A stretch of 64,000 nt of DNA from Leptospiraceae bacterium (GCA_015075105.1 JABTUZ010000002.1:910313-974312); one strand, 5' to 3'. Numbered from the stretch's first letter, positions 1-10,210 are shown. Program-made: numbers and translations. The notes: generated by a model from the letters alone, not told the origin.

Positions 1-1
1 A

Positions 2-313
2 GAAAAAGATTGCGGAGAAATAGAGAAAGGCAAGTTTGCCGATCTTGTCATTCTGGAAACTAAAAAAAGTGACCCTTATGAAAATCTATGTGAAGCAGAC
101 TTAAGTATGGTAAAATTGGTAATTATAGATGGAAAGCCTGTGTATGGAGATATGTCTTTGCTGCCTTTTTTTGAAGAATTTGGCATAAATACGGAAACAA
201 TTTCCATACAAAATACAGATAAAATTATACAGGGGTCACCTCTTTCTTTATTAAAATCAATTCAAAAAGCAGTGGGATACAAAAAGGATTTGGCATTTTT
301 GCCTATCCGATAA
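2..313 (+). CDS. Amidohydrolase family protein, C-terminal part (5' end outside window)
   Basis: The frame is open from the first bases to TAA at 311-313, so the gene begins upstream of the window. The visible 103 residues read like the C-terminus of metal-dependent amidohydrolases: GEIEKGKFADLVIL, then a D-P segment, then MVKLVIIDGKPVYGD. That is the closing beta-sandwich strand pattern of the imidazolonepropionase / cytosine deaminase / adenine deaminase superfamily. The catalytic metal-binding barrel is not visible, so the substrate cannot be named. An apparent ATG at 107 is internal to this frame and is not a likely start. The next gene begins 26 bases downstream on the same strand and may be cotranscribed. 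Confidence 0.75.
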   Translation, partial: EKDCGEIEKGKFADLVILETKKSDPYENLCEADLSMVKLVIIDGKPVYGDMSLLPFFEEFGINTETISIQNTDKIIQGSPLSLLKSIQKAVGYKKDLAFLPIR

Positions 314-338
314 GAATAGAAAAATATGGTGAAATAAA

Positions 339-1391
339 TTGGCAGGACCTACCTTAAGAACATACAAAGGCGGATCAATTGTTTATTTTGAAAAAGATAA
401 ATCGGAAGATATTTATGTACTCCAGAGTGGTCGAGTCATCCTTACTTATTCTACTGTAGATAACAAACACGAAATCAAAGAAGACGTTCGTATAGGTGAG
501 TTTTTTGGAGTAAAATCTTCTCTTGGGCATTACCCAAGAGAAGAAACTGCTCAAGTGATTGGTGGTGCGGTAGTATTAGTTTTTAAACCCGCAGAGTTTG
601 AGAGTTTTGTAATGAACAAAACGCATCTGATTTTAAAAATGTTAAAAGTTTTTTCAAGTCAGCTTCGCCAAATCCACAGACAAGTTCGAGAGCTATTAGG
701 CCAAGGCGATGCAAAGATGCCTGCTTATGAGCTAATGAATGTAGCAGAGGTTTTTTACAAAAGTAATAATTTAGATTATGCGATCTACGCTTTTGAGAGA
801 TATTTGGCTCACTACCCCCAAGGAAAATATTCAGGAAGAGCAACTGAGCTTTTATCTCTCGCAAGAAAAGGATCTGCGTATCCGTTCAATATGCCTGAAT
901 TAGTGTATGAAGTGGATAAGTCTCATAATTCTCAAAACGACCTCGAGCATATACTAAATACTCCTGCTGAAGTTCCAAAACCAAAAGGGAGCGAAGATCT
1001 GTCTATATCGGCTCTATTTAACAAAGCACACACTTACGCAAAGGCCGGTAAGAATAGCGAGGCTGCCGAAATTTTTAAATCTCTTACTTCCCGGATAGAT
1101 ATAAAAAATCCCACTGAAAAGCGTGATCAAGAAAACGCCCATTTTCATCTTGGAGAGTGCTATTTTCATTTGAATCAATTTGACACTGCGTTTAGCACTC
1201 TTTCTAATTATGTTAGAAATTTCCCAAGAGGAGAGATGATCAAAGAATCGATTTTTACTCTTGCAAAAATTTCAGAAGCCCAATCCGATAACGCCAAGGC
1301 TGCAATGCTCTACGGAAAAGTTGCGTCTATGGCACCCAATGATGATATGACAGCTCAAGCTTTAAAAAAAGTTAAAGAGCTGAAAACCTGA
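339..1391 (+). CDS. Cyclic nucleotide-binding domain protein with TPR-like C-terminus
   Basis: This is a 350-residue protein. Residues about 10-115 form a cNMP-binding/CRP-like beta-roll ([21 protein letters not shown], with [12 protein letters not shown] in the position of the phosphate-binding cassette). There is no DNA-binding helix-turn-helix. Instead, residues 130-350 are helical repeats of TPR/YbgF type ([47 protein letters not shown]). The likely role is a cytoplasmic sensor or scaffold rather than a transcription factor. The start is TTG, chosen because GGTGA sits six bases upstream. It lies 7 nt before a second CRP-like gene, so the two probably act together. The ligand is unknown. 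Confidence 0.7.
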   Translation: MAGPTLRTYKGGSIVYFEKDKSEDIYVLQSGRVILTYSTVDNKHEIKEDVRIGEFFGVKSSLGHYPREETAQVIGGAVVLVFKPAEFESFVMNKTHLILKMLKVFSSQLRQIHRQVRELLGQGDAKMPAYELMNVAEVFYKSNNLDYAIYAFERYLAHYPQGKYSGRATELLSLARKGSAYPFNMPELVYEVDKSHNSQNDLEHILNTPAEVPKPKGSEDLSISALFNKAHTYAKAGKNSEAAEIFKSLTSRIDIKNPTEKRDQENAHFHLGECYFHLNQFDTAFSTLSNYVRNFPRGEMIKESIFTLAKISEAQSDNAKAAMLYGKVASMAPNDDMTAQALKKVKELKT

Positions 1392-1398
1392 GGATATT

Positions 1399-2040
1399 AT
1401 GGCGTTAATGCTTGAAGCAATGTTTGAAAAATTCGGAAAAGTCTTTCAACCCAATGAAATGATTTTTTGTGAGTATGAACCCGGAAATGATTTTTATCTA
1501 ATTCAAGAAGGCAAAGTGAAAATCACAAAAACTGTGGGTGCCTCCATTAAGACTTTGGATATTTTACAAGATGGCGATATTTTTGGAGAAATGGCAATAC
1601 TCGAAGAGCAACCTCGTTCTGCCACTGCAACTGCAATGACTGAAGTTCGGGCTTTAAATTTTAATAGAGCCAATTTTGAGTTGCTAATGACTAAAAATCC
1701 ACAGCTTGCATTAAAACTACTTACGATTTTTTCAACTAGAATCTACGATGCAAAAAGAAGGTTAATGATACTTCTCATGGACGATATTCAAGGAAAGGTC
1801 GCGGATGTTTTTGTAATGTTAGCCGAAAAAGAACAACATGGAGTAAACTACAAAGAAGTAGTGTTGAATCTTACTGTGGACGACGTAGCAAGTTGGTGTG
1901 GGCAGCCTGTAGGTGAAGTTCAAAAAGTAATTAATCAATTTGTAAAAAGCGGAAAAATCGAGTTGTATGCAGATAGAATCGTTCTCAACAATATAAATGA
2001 CTTCCAGAGAATAGTTACTCAAAAACGAAAACCGATGTAA
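1399..2040 (+). CDS. Crp/Fnr-family transcriptional regulator
   Basis: This 213-residue protein has an N-terminal cNMP-binding beta-roll (residues about 10-125; [21 protein letters not shown] matches the phosphate-binding cassette, including the conserved Arg-Ser-Ala). A dimerisation helix follows, then a C-terminal winged helix ([21 protein letters not shown] is the recognition-helix region). It is therefore likely a cAMP-type regulator; the RSATA motif suits cAMP binding, but the ligand is inferred. GAGG lies six bases before the ATG. It follows the cNMP/TPR gene by 7 nt and ends only 5 nt before tRNA-Arg, so read-through into the tRNA is plausible. Confidence 0.85.
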   Translation: MALMLEAMFEKFGKVFQPNEMIFCEYEPGNDFYLIQEGKVKITKTVGASIKTLDILQDGDIFGEMAILEEQPRSATATAMTEVRALNFNRANFELLMTKNPQLALKLLTIFSTRIYDAKRRLMILLMDDIQGKVADVFVMLAEKEQHGVNYKEVVLNLTVDDVASWCGQPVGEVQKVINQFVKSGKIELYADRIVLNNINDFQRIVTQKRKPM

Positions 2041-2045
2041 TATTC

Positions 2046-2119
2046 GCTCCCGTAGCTCAGGTGGATAGAGCATTTGTTTCCTAAACAAAGGGCCACTGGT
2101 TCGAATCCAGTCGGGGGCA
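2046..2119 (+). tRNA. tRNA-Arg (anticodon CCT)
   Basis: A full cloverleaf can be drawn. The acceptor stem is 2046-2052 with 2112-2118 (one T-G pair). The D stem is GCTC/GAGC (2055-2058, 2068-2071). The anticodon stem is TTTGT/ACAAA with loop TTCCTAA, anticodon CCT at 2080-2082. The T stem is ACTGG/CCAGT with loop TTCGAAT, and the discriminator is A2119. CCA is not encoded. It reads AGG codons and starts 5 nt after the stop of the preceding regulator gene. Confidence 0.95.
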
Positions 2120-2228
2120 GATTCAATTAATAGAAGACAGAACTGCCGAAATAGCATAAAAAAATTCTAAATTTCCATATTTTCTTCAAAATCAGTGTTT
2201 AATATGTATTGTTTCTATAAAATAAATC

Positions 2229-2257
2229 TTGACACTTATAAAAATTTTTAATAAAAT
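2229..2257 (+). promoter_or_regulatory. Sigma-70-type promoter
   Basis: TTGACA at 2229-2234, a 17-bp spacer, then TAAAAT at 2252-2257. This is a near-consensus housekeeping promoter placed to transcribe the coiled-coil protein gene that begins near 2325. Confidence 0.6.
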
Positions 2258-2324
2258 AAAGTATTATGATAAGTATTGAAAAAAGGAAAGAATTCGTTCT
2301 AATATAAAAATTTTTACAGACTCT

Positions 2325-2759
2325 TTGCCAGAAAGTATTCCTAAAAAAGAGCATCTGATAAGCGTAGTTGAAGATATTATTGAAGAAGTTTCTTATCTAA
2401 ATAGAGAAAAAGCAGATTCTTCAGATGTAAAGCTACTCATCCTTGAAATGAAAGAAGAATTTAAAAGATCGGAAGAGAGGTTTGCATCCATGGAGAAAAG
2501 ATCGGATGAAAGATTTGCTACAAGCGATATAAGATCGAATGAAAGATTCGCCGCAAGCGATAAAAGAATTGGTGACTTAATTCATTCTATGGACAAAAGA
2601 TTCAACTTATTGCAATGGATGATTGGACTTGGCTTAGCATTTCTATCTTTTCTAATTACGCTATTTAATTATTGGAAACCTCCTATAACTCCAGAAATTT
2701 TAGAAAAGGCTGTTTATTTTGGTGTAGAAAGAGCATTACAAAAAAACAAGTCGCTATGA
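2325..2759 (+). CDS. Coiled-coil protein with one C-terminal membrane segment
   Basis: 144 residues. Residues 1-45 are acidic and helical (ISVVEDIIEEVSYLNREKAD). Residues about 48-85 contain three 11-residue repeats (RSEERFASMEK, RSDERFATSDI, RSNERFAASDK), a hendecad coiled-coil pattern matched by a 33-bp DNA repeat. A single hydrophobic segment follows (LQWMIGLGLAFLSFLITLF), then a short tail. The layout resembles small membrane-anchored coiled-coil proteins common near mobile or accessory loci. I cannot assign a function. The start is uncertain: TTG 2325 has no clear ribosome site, while AAGGAAAG at 2283-2290 lies upstream in the same open frame after a stop at 2277. Confidence 0.65.
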   Translation: MPESIPKKEHLISVVEDIIEEVSYLNREKADSSDVKLLILEMKEEFKRSEERFASMEKRSDERFATSDIRSNERFAASDKRIGDLIHSMDKRFNLLQWMIGLGLAFLSFLITLFNYWKPPITPEILEKAVYFGVERALQKNKSL

Positions 2760-3089
2760 TTTAAACAAATCTTTTGCTGCATCAAATGCAAGACTTTTGT
2801 TGTAATCATCTCTATCAATTAAAACAAAATTCAAAGACTCAGAATGAATTCTCTGTGCAATCTTTGCGATATCGGAAGGGCTTTTTTGATTTGTGGCAAT
2901 GTACTTAAACTTAGTCTTACACCCGGGACAATTAGAATCTTTCAGATAATTTAATCCGAGTTGCTTGCAATTGGCACAAGTTCCATATAGGTCGTCAATC
3001 AAAAGCAGGTGTTTTTTTACTTCTTCTACATCTAATGAAGACCAGACTCGAATAAATTTATTTTTTGGAGTTTTCCCTGATTCTTGCAT
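2754..3089 (-). CDS. Hypothetical zinc-ribbon protein
   Basis: 111 residues, converging on the preceding gene with a 6-nt overlap of the ends. Two CxxC pairs are visible (CANCKQLG at about residue 37 and CPGCKTKF at about 54), which fits a small structural zinc ribbon. The N-terminal KFIRVWSSLDVEEVKKHLLLID and C-terminal NFVLIDRDDYNKSLAFDAAKDLF have no catalytic signature I recognise. The start ATG is preceded by GAAG. Possible roles include nucleic-acid or protein binding; the function is unassigned. Confidence 0.6.
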   Translation of the reverse strand: MQESGKTPKNKFIRVWSSLDVEEVKKHLLLIDDLYGTCANCKQLGLNYLKDSNCPGCKTKFKYIATNQKSPSDIAKIAQRIHSESLNFVLIDRDDYNKSLAFDAAKDLFKS

Positions 3090-3232
3090 AATTCTTCAAT
3101 ATCAATTTTGCTGGAATTGTCAAATAAAAAAGCAGGATTAAGAAAAATATTTTTTATATAATTTTTTATCAATATTTTTCATTATGTGGAGGTTGTACTT
3201 TACAAAAAATTTCAGTCCAATATTTTAGAATT

Positions 3233-4639
3233 GTGGATCCCAAAACCTTAGCTCTTTCCAATCTAATTGAAACGGGGATGATGGTAATTGTCTCAGCTTT
3301 AATTGTAATCATTTACTTAAAAAAGTACAAAAAAAAGGGAATTCTAATTTGGTTTTTTAGTAATGTATTTTGGGCTTTAGGATTTTTTTTGGTTTTTCAC
3401 CAGAAGGAATGGCCGTATTTTTTTGGGGTTATTCTTGCAAATGTATTCATACTCCTCTCTTTATCTTTTTATAATATCAGTATTTGTAAACTAATTGGTA
3501 AAAAAGTAAGCTATCTCTTAAATTTTTTTCCGGTCGCAGCCTTATTTATTTCCTATCTGTTTATGGAGGGAACCGAGCTACTCTTTTTAAGAATCATTAT
3601 TTTTTCTGTCGCGGCTGCGTGGATTCTTTTTAAAACTGGGTTTAACTTAGTCTATCAAAACTACGAATACAAAAATTACCACTTTCTGGCTACGGGTTAT
3701 TTAGCCTTTTTCACTGTATTTGCAAATATTTTCAGAGTAGCCATGACTTTATATTTTCCTGAAAATTTCAAAGTCTTAATCGATGCCGGAAACAGCGCTA
3801 TATTTTTTCTATTGTTGATGTTACTTTTAAAGACCAGTTTTAATATTGCCTATATTTTGATTTTATCTTCTGTTGCACTTCACGACTTAAAAATAGTCAA
3901 GGAAGAATTAGAAAAGTCGAACTCTTCCAAAGACAAGTTCTTCTCAATAATCTCTCACGACATGAAAAATCTTTTCTCCGGTTTACTTTGGCTTTCTAAT
4001 AATTTAAAAACAAAAATTCAAGAAAAGAAATTCAACCCTGAGACAGACTACATCAGAATAGAAACATTAAATGAGGTAATTCAAAGACAATTCTCTCTAC
4101 TTGAAAACCTTTTGCTTTGGGCTAGTGCACAAACTAACAGGATCGACTTATCCCCGGAGGTAATAGATTTGAGCAAATTGTCCAACGATATAGTTTCCCT
4201 ATACAAGGAAATTGCAGACGAGAAGGAAATCATTATTCAATCAGATTTAAGCAAATCTAATTTTGTGTATGCAGACAAGGAAATGGTTTCCACAGTGATA
4301 AGAAATATCGTGAACAATGCGATTAAGTTTACTCCAAAGTCAGGCACAATCAAACTTTACTACTCAGCCCATCCTGAAAAAGACTCGGTACAGTTGATAG
4401 TGGAAGATAGTGGACTTGGAATGACGGAAGAAAATCTAAATAAACTATTTAAAATGGATGAAAAATTGACAACGAAAGGCACAAACAACGAAATTGGAAC
4501 TGGTCTTGGGCTTTTAGTTTGTAGTGAATTTATCAAGAAAAATGGAGGCTATATAAATGTAGAAAGCAAGGAAGGAATAGGCAGTAAATTTAAAATTACC
4601 CTAAGATCGACAGATCAAAAGAATTCCAAACTTGCTTAA
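3233..4639 (+). CDS. Membrane-bound sensor histidine kinase
   Basis: 468 residues. Residues 1-220 hold about seven hydrophobic segments with no periplasmic sensor loop of note, so sensing probably occurs in the membrane. The HisKA region follows, with the phospho-acceptor His242 in ISHDMKNLFSG. The HATPase_c domain has an N box (IVNNAIKFTPKSGTI), a G1 box (VEDSGLGM) and a G2 box (GTGLGLLVCSEF). No receiver domain is attached and no response regulator lies next door, so this is an orphan kinase here. The start is GTG at 3233. The signal and partner are unknown. Confidence 0.85.
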   Translation: MDPKTLALSNLIETGMMVIVSALIVIIYLKKYKKKGILIWFFSNVFWALGFFLVFHQKEWPYFFGVILANVFILLSLSFYNISICKLIGKKVSYLLNFFPVAALFISYLFMEGTELLFLRIIIFSVAAAWILFKTGFNLVYQNYEYKNYHFLATGYLAFFTVFANIFRVAMTLYFPENFKVLIDAGNSAIFFLLLMLLLKTSFNIAYILILSSVALHDLKIVKEELEKSNSSKDKFFSIISHDMKNLFSGLLWLSNNLKTKIQEKKFNPETDYIRIETLNEVIQRQFSLLENLLLWASAQTNRIDLSPEVIDLSKLSNDIVSLYKEIADEKEIIIQSDLSKSNFVYADKEMVSTVIRNIVNNAIKFTPKSGTIKLYYSAHPEKDSVQLIVEDSGLGMTEENLNKLFKMDEKLTTKGTNNEIGTGLGLLVCSEFIKKNGGYINVESKEGIGSKFKITLRSTDQKNSKLA

Positions 4640-4713
4640 AAAATATATTCTTCTCCAATAACCACCAATAAAAAAACAACCCATCCCTATTAAAAATTTA
4701 ATCTTGAAAGTCT

Positions 4714-4742
4714 TTGACACTTAGTACGCTTTTCTATATTTT
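4714..4742 (+). promoter_or_regulatory. Sigma-70-type promoter close to a start codon
   Basis: TTGACA at 4714-4719, then TATTTT at 4737-4742 (17-bp spacer) or TATATT at 4735-4740 (15-bp). Transcription would begin at about 4747-4750, immediately before the ATG at 4751. The mRNA would be leaderless or nearly so, unless the true start is further inside the gene. Confidence 0.4.
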
Positions 4743-4750
4743 GAAAAAAT

Positions 4751-5374
4751 ATGCTTTTTCATTCAAAGGAAAATGATTCCACAGATAACAAACTTCGGAT
4801 TCTGTCCGACATATTCAGTGCACCTCATAACGCTTACGAAATGTATCTCAACGATGAAACTATCGGTAAATCAGATCTTTTAAGAATTCATTTGACTATT
4901 TGGGTATTTGCGCCTATTTCAAAATTCTTGCTCAACCTCATACTGAGTTTTACCGACAGCTCACCTATGGATTTTTCATTTTTTCAAAAACTATTTTCAG
5001 GGCTTCCTACTTCATTTATTATATACCCTCTCGTAATTTTTGTAGTTGTAAATCTTGATTCTCTAAGAGTGTATTACAAGAAAGTCAATCGTGCTCAAGA
5101 TGAAACTTTGCCTCCACCGGATTTACTTTTACTTTCCTTTGTCCCTTTTAGTGCTTCTTCTATTTTTTGGATTTTTCCTGTCCCATTGAATTTATTTTTT
5201 ATTTCAATTGCATTTTTTTATTCGATTCAGCTCTCTTTTTACTCCCTACAAAATGTATCCGACTATGGGAAAAGAGAATTTTTAAACTTTTTACTTTTAA
5301 GTTTCATTTTTCTTTTGACAGGAGGGCTTTTTGTGTTTGGAGCTTTAAATATTGTAAGGATGATTTTAAATTGA
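4751..5374 (+). CDS. Multi-pass membrane protein, Yip1-like
   Basis: 207 residues with about five hydrophobic segments after a soluble N-terminus containing [14 protein letters not shown]. That opening, followed by helices with polar kinks, recalls the Yip1/DUF1282 family of small membrane proteins, but the match is by overall pattern only. Its stop TGA overlaps the TTG start of mpl, so it heads the mpl-pheS-pheT transcript. No catalytic residues are evident. The start ATG lies almost on the predicted transcription start. Confidence 0.55.
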   Translation: MLFHSKENDSTDNKLRILSDIFSAPHNAYEMYLNDETIGKSDLLRIHLTIWVFAPISKFLLNLILSFTDSSPMDFSFFQKLFSGLPTSFIIYPLVIFVVVNLDSLRVYYKKVNRAQDETLPPPDLLLLSFVPFSASSIFWIFPVPLNLFFISIAFFYSIQLSFYSLQNVSDYGKREFLNFLLLSFIFLLTGGLFVFGALNIVRMILN

Positions 5375-6774
5375 AAATTTTTCTTATCGGAATTGGCGGA
5401 ATAGCTATGGGGAACCTCGCCTACATGCTCAAAAAAATCGGACATGAGGTCAGTGGCTCCGATACAGAATTGTATCCACCCATGTCTGAAAAATTACAAG
5501 AATGGGGTGTAAAGACTAAAAAAGGTTATTCACCTGAAAATATAAATGGTTCTGACCTAATCATCGTAGGGAACGCTATTTCCAGAGGAAATCCCGAAGT
5601 TGAAGAAATGCTAAACTCCGGTATGGAATATATGAGTATGCCCGAAGCAATAGGAGAATTTTTTCTAAAAGGAAAAAAGGTAATTGTAGTGTCCGGCACC
5701 CACGGTAAGACGACTACTACTTTTTTGATTCACCATATACTTAAAGAAATCGGTCTTTCTCCCGGATTATTTGTAGGAGGAATACGCCAAGACGGACACG
5801 CCGGATTTGAAATAGGAGAAGGGGATTATTTTGTAATCGAAGGAGACGAATACGATTCAGCTTTTTTTGACAAGTCTTCCAAGTTTTTACACTACCGTCC
5901 CACTTACTTAGTTATGACTTCTTTGGACTTTGATCATGCAGATATTTTTCCGAATATAGATGCAATCAAATCTATGTTCATAAGGCTTATAAATTTAGTT
6001 CCGTCCAAGGGAAAGATATTCTATTGGAAAAATTCTAAGAATTTAACTGAAATCACGAAACCTGTCAAACTAATCCCAGTAAGTCCGTATTCTATAAATT
6101 CTGCAAGTTCTATCTTGTCCTATAAAAAAGGAAAACTGATTCTAAACAAAACGAAATCAGAAATCGAAACAAGTCTAATAGGCTCCCACAATTACAATAA
6201 CGCAGAGGTAGCGGTTAACGTATGCAATGAAATTGCTCCCGAAAAATTTTCTGAGATTGTATCTGCATTATCTAATTTTTCGGGTGTGAAAAGAAGGCAA
6301 GAGATTTTATATAAGTCGAGTCATTCTATTTTCATAGAAGATTTTGCACACCATCCGGTAGCAATTCAAGAAACTATAAAAGCAGTAAAAGAAAAATTTC
6401 CCGGTTTTAAAATTATTAGCCTATTTGAGCCGAGAAGTGCGACCTCTCACAGAAATGTATTTCAAAAAGAATTTTCAGAATGTTTTATTAGATCGAGTTT
6501 TGTATTTATAACAGAAATTTTCAATCTGAAAAAAGTTTCATCCGATATGCGTCTCGATGTTAAAAAAATTATTCGTAAATTACCTAAGCATTCCAAAACA
6601 GGAAGTGTTTACTGCAAAAATCCGGCAGACCTTTTACTTCAATTTAAAAAAATTATTCCCGTTTATGCCACACAAAAAATATTAGTTCTTGCTATGTCAA
6701 ACGGAGCTTTTGGAGGAATTTATAAACCTCTTTGTGAAATGCTCGTCGAACGAGATAGAAAATTTTCATTATGA
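5371..6774 (+). CDS. mpl: UDP-N-acetylmuramate:L-alanyl-gamma-D-glutamyl-meso-diaminopimelate ligase
   Basis: 467 residues, the usual Mpl length. The N-terminus carries the Mur-ligase Rossmann motif ([15 protein letters not shown]) and the acidic recognition segment [15 protein letters not shown]. The ATP P-loop is [14 protein letters not shown], followed by the Mur-ligase central segment [11 protein letters not shown] typical of Mpl rather than MurC. The C-terminal domain includes [14 protein letters not shown]. It reattaches recycled murein tripeptide to UDP-MurNAc in the cytoplasm. TTG at 5371 is chosen as the start because it overlaps the upstream stop (TTGA). A longer open frame from 5167 is antisense-free but overlaps the upstream gene by over 200 nt. 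The stop overlaps pheS by ATGA. Confidence 0.9.
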   Translation: MKIFLIGIGGIAMGNLAYMLKKIGHEVSGSDTELYPPMSEKLQEWGVKTKKGYSPENINGSDLIIVGNAISRGNPEVEEMLNSGMEYMSMPEAIGEFFLKGKKVIVVSGTHGKTTTTFLIHHILKEIGLSPGLFVGGIRQDGHAGFEIGEGDYFVIEGDEYDSAFFDKSSKFLHYRPTYLVMTSLDFDHADIFPNIDAIKSMFIRLINLVPSKGKIFYWKNSKNLTEITKPVKLIPVSPYSINSASSILSYKKGKLILNKTKSEIETSLIGSHNYNNAEVAVNVCNEIAPEKFSEIVSALSNFSGVKRRQEILYKSSHSIFIEDFAHHPVAIQETIKAVKEKFPGFKIISLFEPRSATSHRNVFQKEFSECFIRSSFVFITEIFNLKKVSSDMRLDVKKIIRKLPKHSKTGSVYCKNPADLLLQFKKIIPVYATQKILVLAMSNGAFGGIYKPLCEMLVERDRKFSL

Positions 6775-7802
6775 ACTTAGAAAACGAAATACTAAAAATT
6801 ATTCAAGAAGGAAGTGAGGCTCTTACTTCTACAAAAACTGAGCTTGAATTAGAAGATATTAAGTCAACATTTATCGGCAAAAAAGGCAAGCTCACGTCCG
6901 TGCTGAAAAATTTAGCAAACCTGTCTATAGAAGATAAAAAAAAAATTGGACAGATGGCAAACGACGCTAAAGAAAAATTAGAATCACTCATCTCAAACCA
7001 AAGATTTAAACTAAAAGAAACCTACTACGCTGAAAATTTAAAAAACGAATTCTATGATAGACTCCGACCGTTAAAAAATACGGACTTCGGTACGATCCAC
7101 CCTGTCAGTAAGATTCAATACGAGATCGAAGATATTTTTACTTCGATGGGTTTTCAAATCATGGACGGTCCGGAAGTAGAGTCAGATTATAACAACTTTG
7201 AAGCATTGAATTTTACCTCGGATCACCCCGCAAGAGATATGCAAGACACATTCTATGTTTCGGGTGGGAAATTACTCAGAACCCACACCTCTGCGATTCA
7301 AGTAAGAACTCTAAGAACTCTTAAACCACCATTCAAAATCATTGCACCCGGCAGAGTTTTCCGCTATGAAGAAGTGGATGCCTCCCACGAAAATACTTTC
7401 TATCAAATAGAAGGAATGGTAGTAGGGAAGGATATTTCTGTTTCCAATTTAATCTATACAATGAGTGTTCTGCTTTCTGAAATATTTCAAAGAGAAGTAA
7501 AAGTCAGACTTCGACCCGGGTATTTCCCTTTTGTGGAGCCTGGTTTTGAGTTAGATATTGCTTGCATGGTCTGCGAAGGAAAGGGCTGCTCTGTTTGCAA
7601 ACAATCCGGTTGGCTTGAGCTACTGCCTTGTGGTTTAGTCCACCCAAACGTATTGCAGTTTGCAGGGCTTGACCCCAAGGACTGGACAGGCTTTGCTTTT
7701 GGTCTTGGATTAGACAGACTTGTAATGATGCGTTATGCGATACACGACATACGTTATATACATTCAGGAAATCTTAGATTTCTAAAACAATTTATTTCGT
7801 AA
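6771..7802 (+). CDS. pheS: Phenylalanyl-tRNA synthetase alpha subunit
   Basis: 343 residues, as expected. The N-terminal helical arm (residues 1-90) is followed by the class II catalytic core. Motif 2 is [19 protein letters not shown], the phenylalanine pocket is in [13 protein letters not shown], and motif 3 is [16 protein letters not shown]. The Cys-rich insertion [17 protein letters not shown] occurs in many bacterial PheS proteins. It charges tRNA-Phe as an (alpha-beta)2 enzyme with PheT, encoded 12 nt downstream. The start ATG overlaps the mpl stop by four bases, showing translational coupling. Confidence 0.97.
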   Translation: MNLENEILKIIQEGSEALTSTKTELELEDIKSTFIGKKGKLTSVLKNLANLSIEDKKKIGQMANDAKEKLESLISNQRFKLKETYYAENLKNEFYDRLRPLKNTDFGTIHPVSKIQYEIEDIFTSMGFQIMDGPEVESDYNNFEALNFTSDHPARDMQDTFYVSGGKLLRTHTSAIQVRTLRTLKPPFKIIAPGRVFRYEEVDASHENTFYQIEGMVVGKDISVSNLIYTMSVLLSEIFQREVKVRLRPGYFPFVEPGFELDIACMVCEGKGCSVCKQSGWLELLPCGLVHPNVLQFAGLDPKDWTGFAFGLGLDRLVMMRYAIHDIRYIHSGNLRFLKQFIS

Positions 7803-7814
7803 TGTGAGGACTCA

Positions 7815-10208
7815 TTGAAACTTTCTTGGGATTGGTTAAACGAATTTCTAAATTTAGATTCTATTGAAAAAAAATTAGTATTAGAGAAAATTAATACTTC
7901 AATTTGTGAAATAGACAAAGTAGAAAATTTTCTACCCCACTTAAATACTATCATTGCAGTCAGGCTTGAGTTGGTAGAAAAGCACCCGAATGCAGATAAA
8001 TTATTTGTATGCGAAGCCTACAACGGAAAAGAAAAATTTCAAATCGTAACCGGCGCACAAAATGTAAAAAAAGGGGATATTGTTCCGCTCGCACTACCGG
8101 GGACTGTAATCTTAGAAAAAGAAATTCAACCCGGCACCTTAAAAAATATCGAGAGCTTTGGTATGTTTTGCAGCGAAAAAGAACTTGGGTTTTCAGATGA
8201 AAGTGAAGGAATTTTTATATTAAGCCCGTCCACCAAACTCGGAATTTCAATGTCGGAATATTTTCAATTAGAAGATACAATTCTAACTATTGATAATAAG
8301 TCTATCACACACAGACCCGATTTGTGGAGTCATTTTGGGTTTGCAAGAGAGCTTTCATCACAGCTAAATCTCCCCTTAAAGAAAAATCCATTCGACGAGG
8401 AATTTAGTTTTCAAAAAACTTTTCAGTCCAATACAATCGAAAATAAGAATGCACACTCTTACTATTCCTGTATCGTTAAAAATATTCTAATAAAAGAGTC
8501 TATAGACAAGATCAAAACTCGTCTGGAAAAATGCGGGAATAGATCAATAAACAACGTAGTAGATGTCTCCAATTATATTATGCTCGAAATGGGTCAACCG
8601 ACTCACTTCTTCGATAATTCTAAACTAAAAAATTCTACAGTGGAAGTTTCTTTTTCCAAAAAAGGAGAATCTATCTCACTCTTAGATGGAACTTCAAGAG
8701 AGTTAGAAGAAAATATTCTAATCATTAGAAATGAAAACACACCTGTTGCAATCGCTGGTGTAATGGGAGGATTAGAGTCCTCGGTTACTGACACTACAAG
8801 TGAGTTACTCCTTGAATCAGCAGTTTTCAAAAGGGAAGACATACGACACTCTTCCAAAAAAATGAACATTCGCTCTGATGCAGCCATACGTTATGAGAAA
8901 GGGCTTGATGCTTCCACATCACTTCCTGTATTAAAGAGATGCTTGAAATTATTGCAAGAAAATGGTTGTCCAAATTTACAAGCAAGCCTTCCTGCCGGGT
9001 ATAATAACGAATCAGAAAAATCTACCTACATAGAAATATCCTTTGAGTTTATCCAAAAAAAATTAGGGATTTGTTTAAGTGAAAATGAAATACAAAATAT
9101 TCTCATTCGATTGGGATTTAACCATGAGAGAAAAGGGCAAACATTAAAAGTAAAAGTTCCTTTCTACAGACAAAACTACGACGTTACTATCCCTGAAGAC
9201 CTTATTGAAGAAATCGGAAGAACAATCGGTTACTCGAATATCCCTAAAACCCCCGTGACCTTTGAGGTAGTGCCAGTTCATAAAAATTTATCCAGAGAGA
9301 CAGAGAAGAAAATAAAAGAAATCTTAAGTCAAAGTGAAGATTTTAATGAAGTGTTCAACTATTCTTTTGCGTCTGAAACAGATACAAATTTTGAAGAAAA
9401 TTCTAGTGAAAAAATTAAAATCCAAAATCCAATGCCTGAAGAATTTCAATATTTAAGAACATCTATCTATCCGTCGATTTTGAAAAATTTAACAAATAAC
9501 GAGGACAGGTTTGAATCGGCAAGAATTTTTGAATTCGGCAGAACGTACCACTTAGAAAAAAATAATGAAACTACAGAAAATAAATTTTTTGGTTTGGGAG
9601 CTTTTCTAAATCAGAAGAGTACGGAAAAAAATTTATATACTTTTGAAAAAGAGCTTTTGAGTTTCAGAAAAGTTTTTGAGTTAGTTCTATGTCGGTTGAA
9701 TATTACAAAGTTTCAAATTACACCTTTGGTTATAAACTATTTTCATCCAAATTCATCTGTTCAATTTTTGTATGATGGAATCAAAATCTGCGAGTCAGGA
9801 ATTTTGCATCCAAGATGGAAAGATAACTACGATATAAAAAAAAATATCTTAATAGGGAAAATACACTTTGATGAAATTCTAAAGATTTTAAAAAATACAA
9901 AATCCAATTTTCAGTTTTCTCCTCCTTCTATTTTTCCCGGAGACAATTTAGATATTTCAATTTTAATGCCAAAATCTTTTGGAACGGAAATATATTCAAG
10001 GTTAGTATTAGAAAAACAAATTCCTGAAATAGAAAGTATATGGGTTCACGATATTTTTACCGGTGGAAATCTTGACGAAAAAAGTAAGTCAGTCACTTAT
10101 AGAGTGTCTCTTCTCACTTACGAAAAAACATTTACCCAAGAGAAAATCAGAGACATACAGGAAGCCTTAATCAATTTAGCTAAGGCAAACGGTTTCACGG
10201 TAAAATAA
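7815..10208 (+). CDS. pheT: Phenylalanyl-tRNA synthetase beta subunit
   Basis: 797 residues, full length. The domain order is normal: an N-terminal region, a tRNA-binding OB fold (residues 40-150; HPNADKLFVCEAYNG), the B3/B4 editing domain (residues 210-390; DVSNYIMLEMGQPTHFFD and AIAGVMGGLES), B5 (residues 400-475), the catalytic-like B6/B7 core, and a C-terminal anticodon-binding FDX-ACB domain (residues 705-797; DISILMPKS to FTQEKI). The TTG start follows a good TGAGGA ribosome site. Its end converges with a minus-strand lipoprotein gene only 3 nt away. Confidence 0.97.
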   Translation: MKLSWDWLNEFLNLDSIEKKLVLEKINTSICEIDKVENFLPHLNTIIAVRLELVEKHPNADKLFVCEAYNGKEKFQIVTGAQNVKKGDIVPLALPGTVILEKEIQPGTLKNIESFGMFCSEKELGFSDESEGIFILSPSTKLGISMSEYFQLEDTILTIDNKSITHRPDLWSHFGFARELSSQLNLPLKKNPFDEEFSFQKTFQSNTIENKNAHSYYSCIVKNILIKESIDKIKTRLEKCGNRSINNVVDVSNYIMLEMGQPTHFFDNSKLKNSTVEVSFSKKGESISLLDGTSRELEENILIIRNENTPVAIAGVMGGLESSVTDTTSELLLESAVFKREDIRHSSKKMNIRSDAAIRYEKGLDASTSLPVLKRCLKLLQENGCPNLQASLPAGYNNESEKSTYIEISFEFIQKKLGICLSENEIQNILIRLGFNHERKGQTLKVKVPFYRQNYDVTIPEDLIEEIGRTIGYSNIPKTPVTFEVVPVHKNLSRETEKKIKEILSQSEDFNEVFNYSFASETDTNFEENSSEKIKIQNPMPEEFQYLRTSIYPSILKNLTNNEDRFESARIFEFGRTYHLEKNNETTENKFFGLGAFLNQKSTEKNLYTFEKELLSFRKVFELVLCRLNITKFQITPLVINYFHPNSSVQFLYDGIKICESGILHPRWKDNYDIKKNILIGKIHFDEILKILKNTKSNFQFSPPSIFPGDNLDISILMPKSFGTEIYSRLVLEKQIPEIESIWVHDIFTGGNLDEKSKSVTYRVSLLTYEKTFTQEKIRDIQEALINLAKANGFTVK

Positions 10209-10210
10209 TT

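Noticed and set aside
1819-2157. Minus-strand 112-aa frame spanning the tRNA
   Set aside because: It runs through tRNA-Arg and the end of the Crp-family gene; it is a shadow frame.
5167-5370. 68-residue N-terminal extension of Mpl
   Set aside because: It overlaps the upstream membrane-protein gene; Mpl proteins begin at the [12 protein letters not shown] motif.
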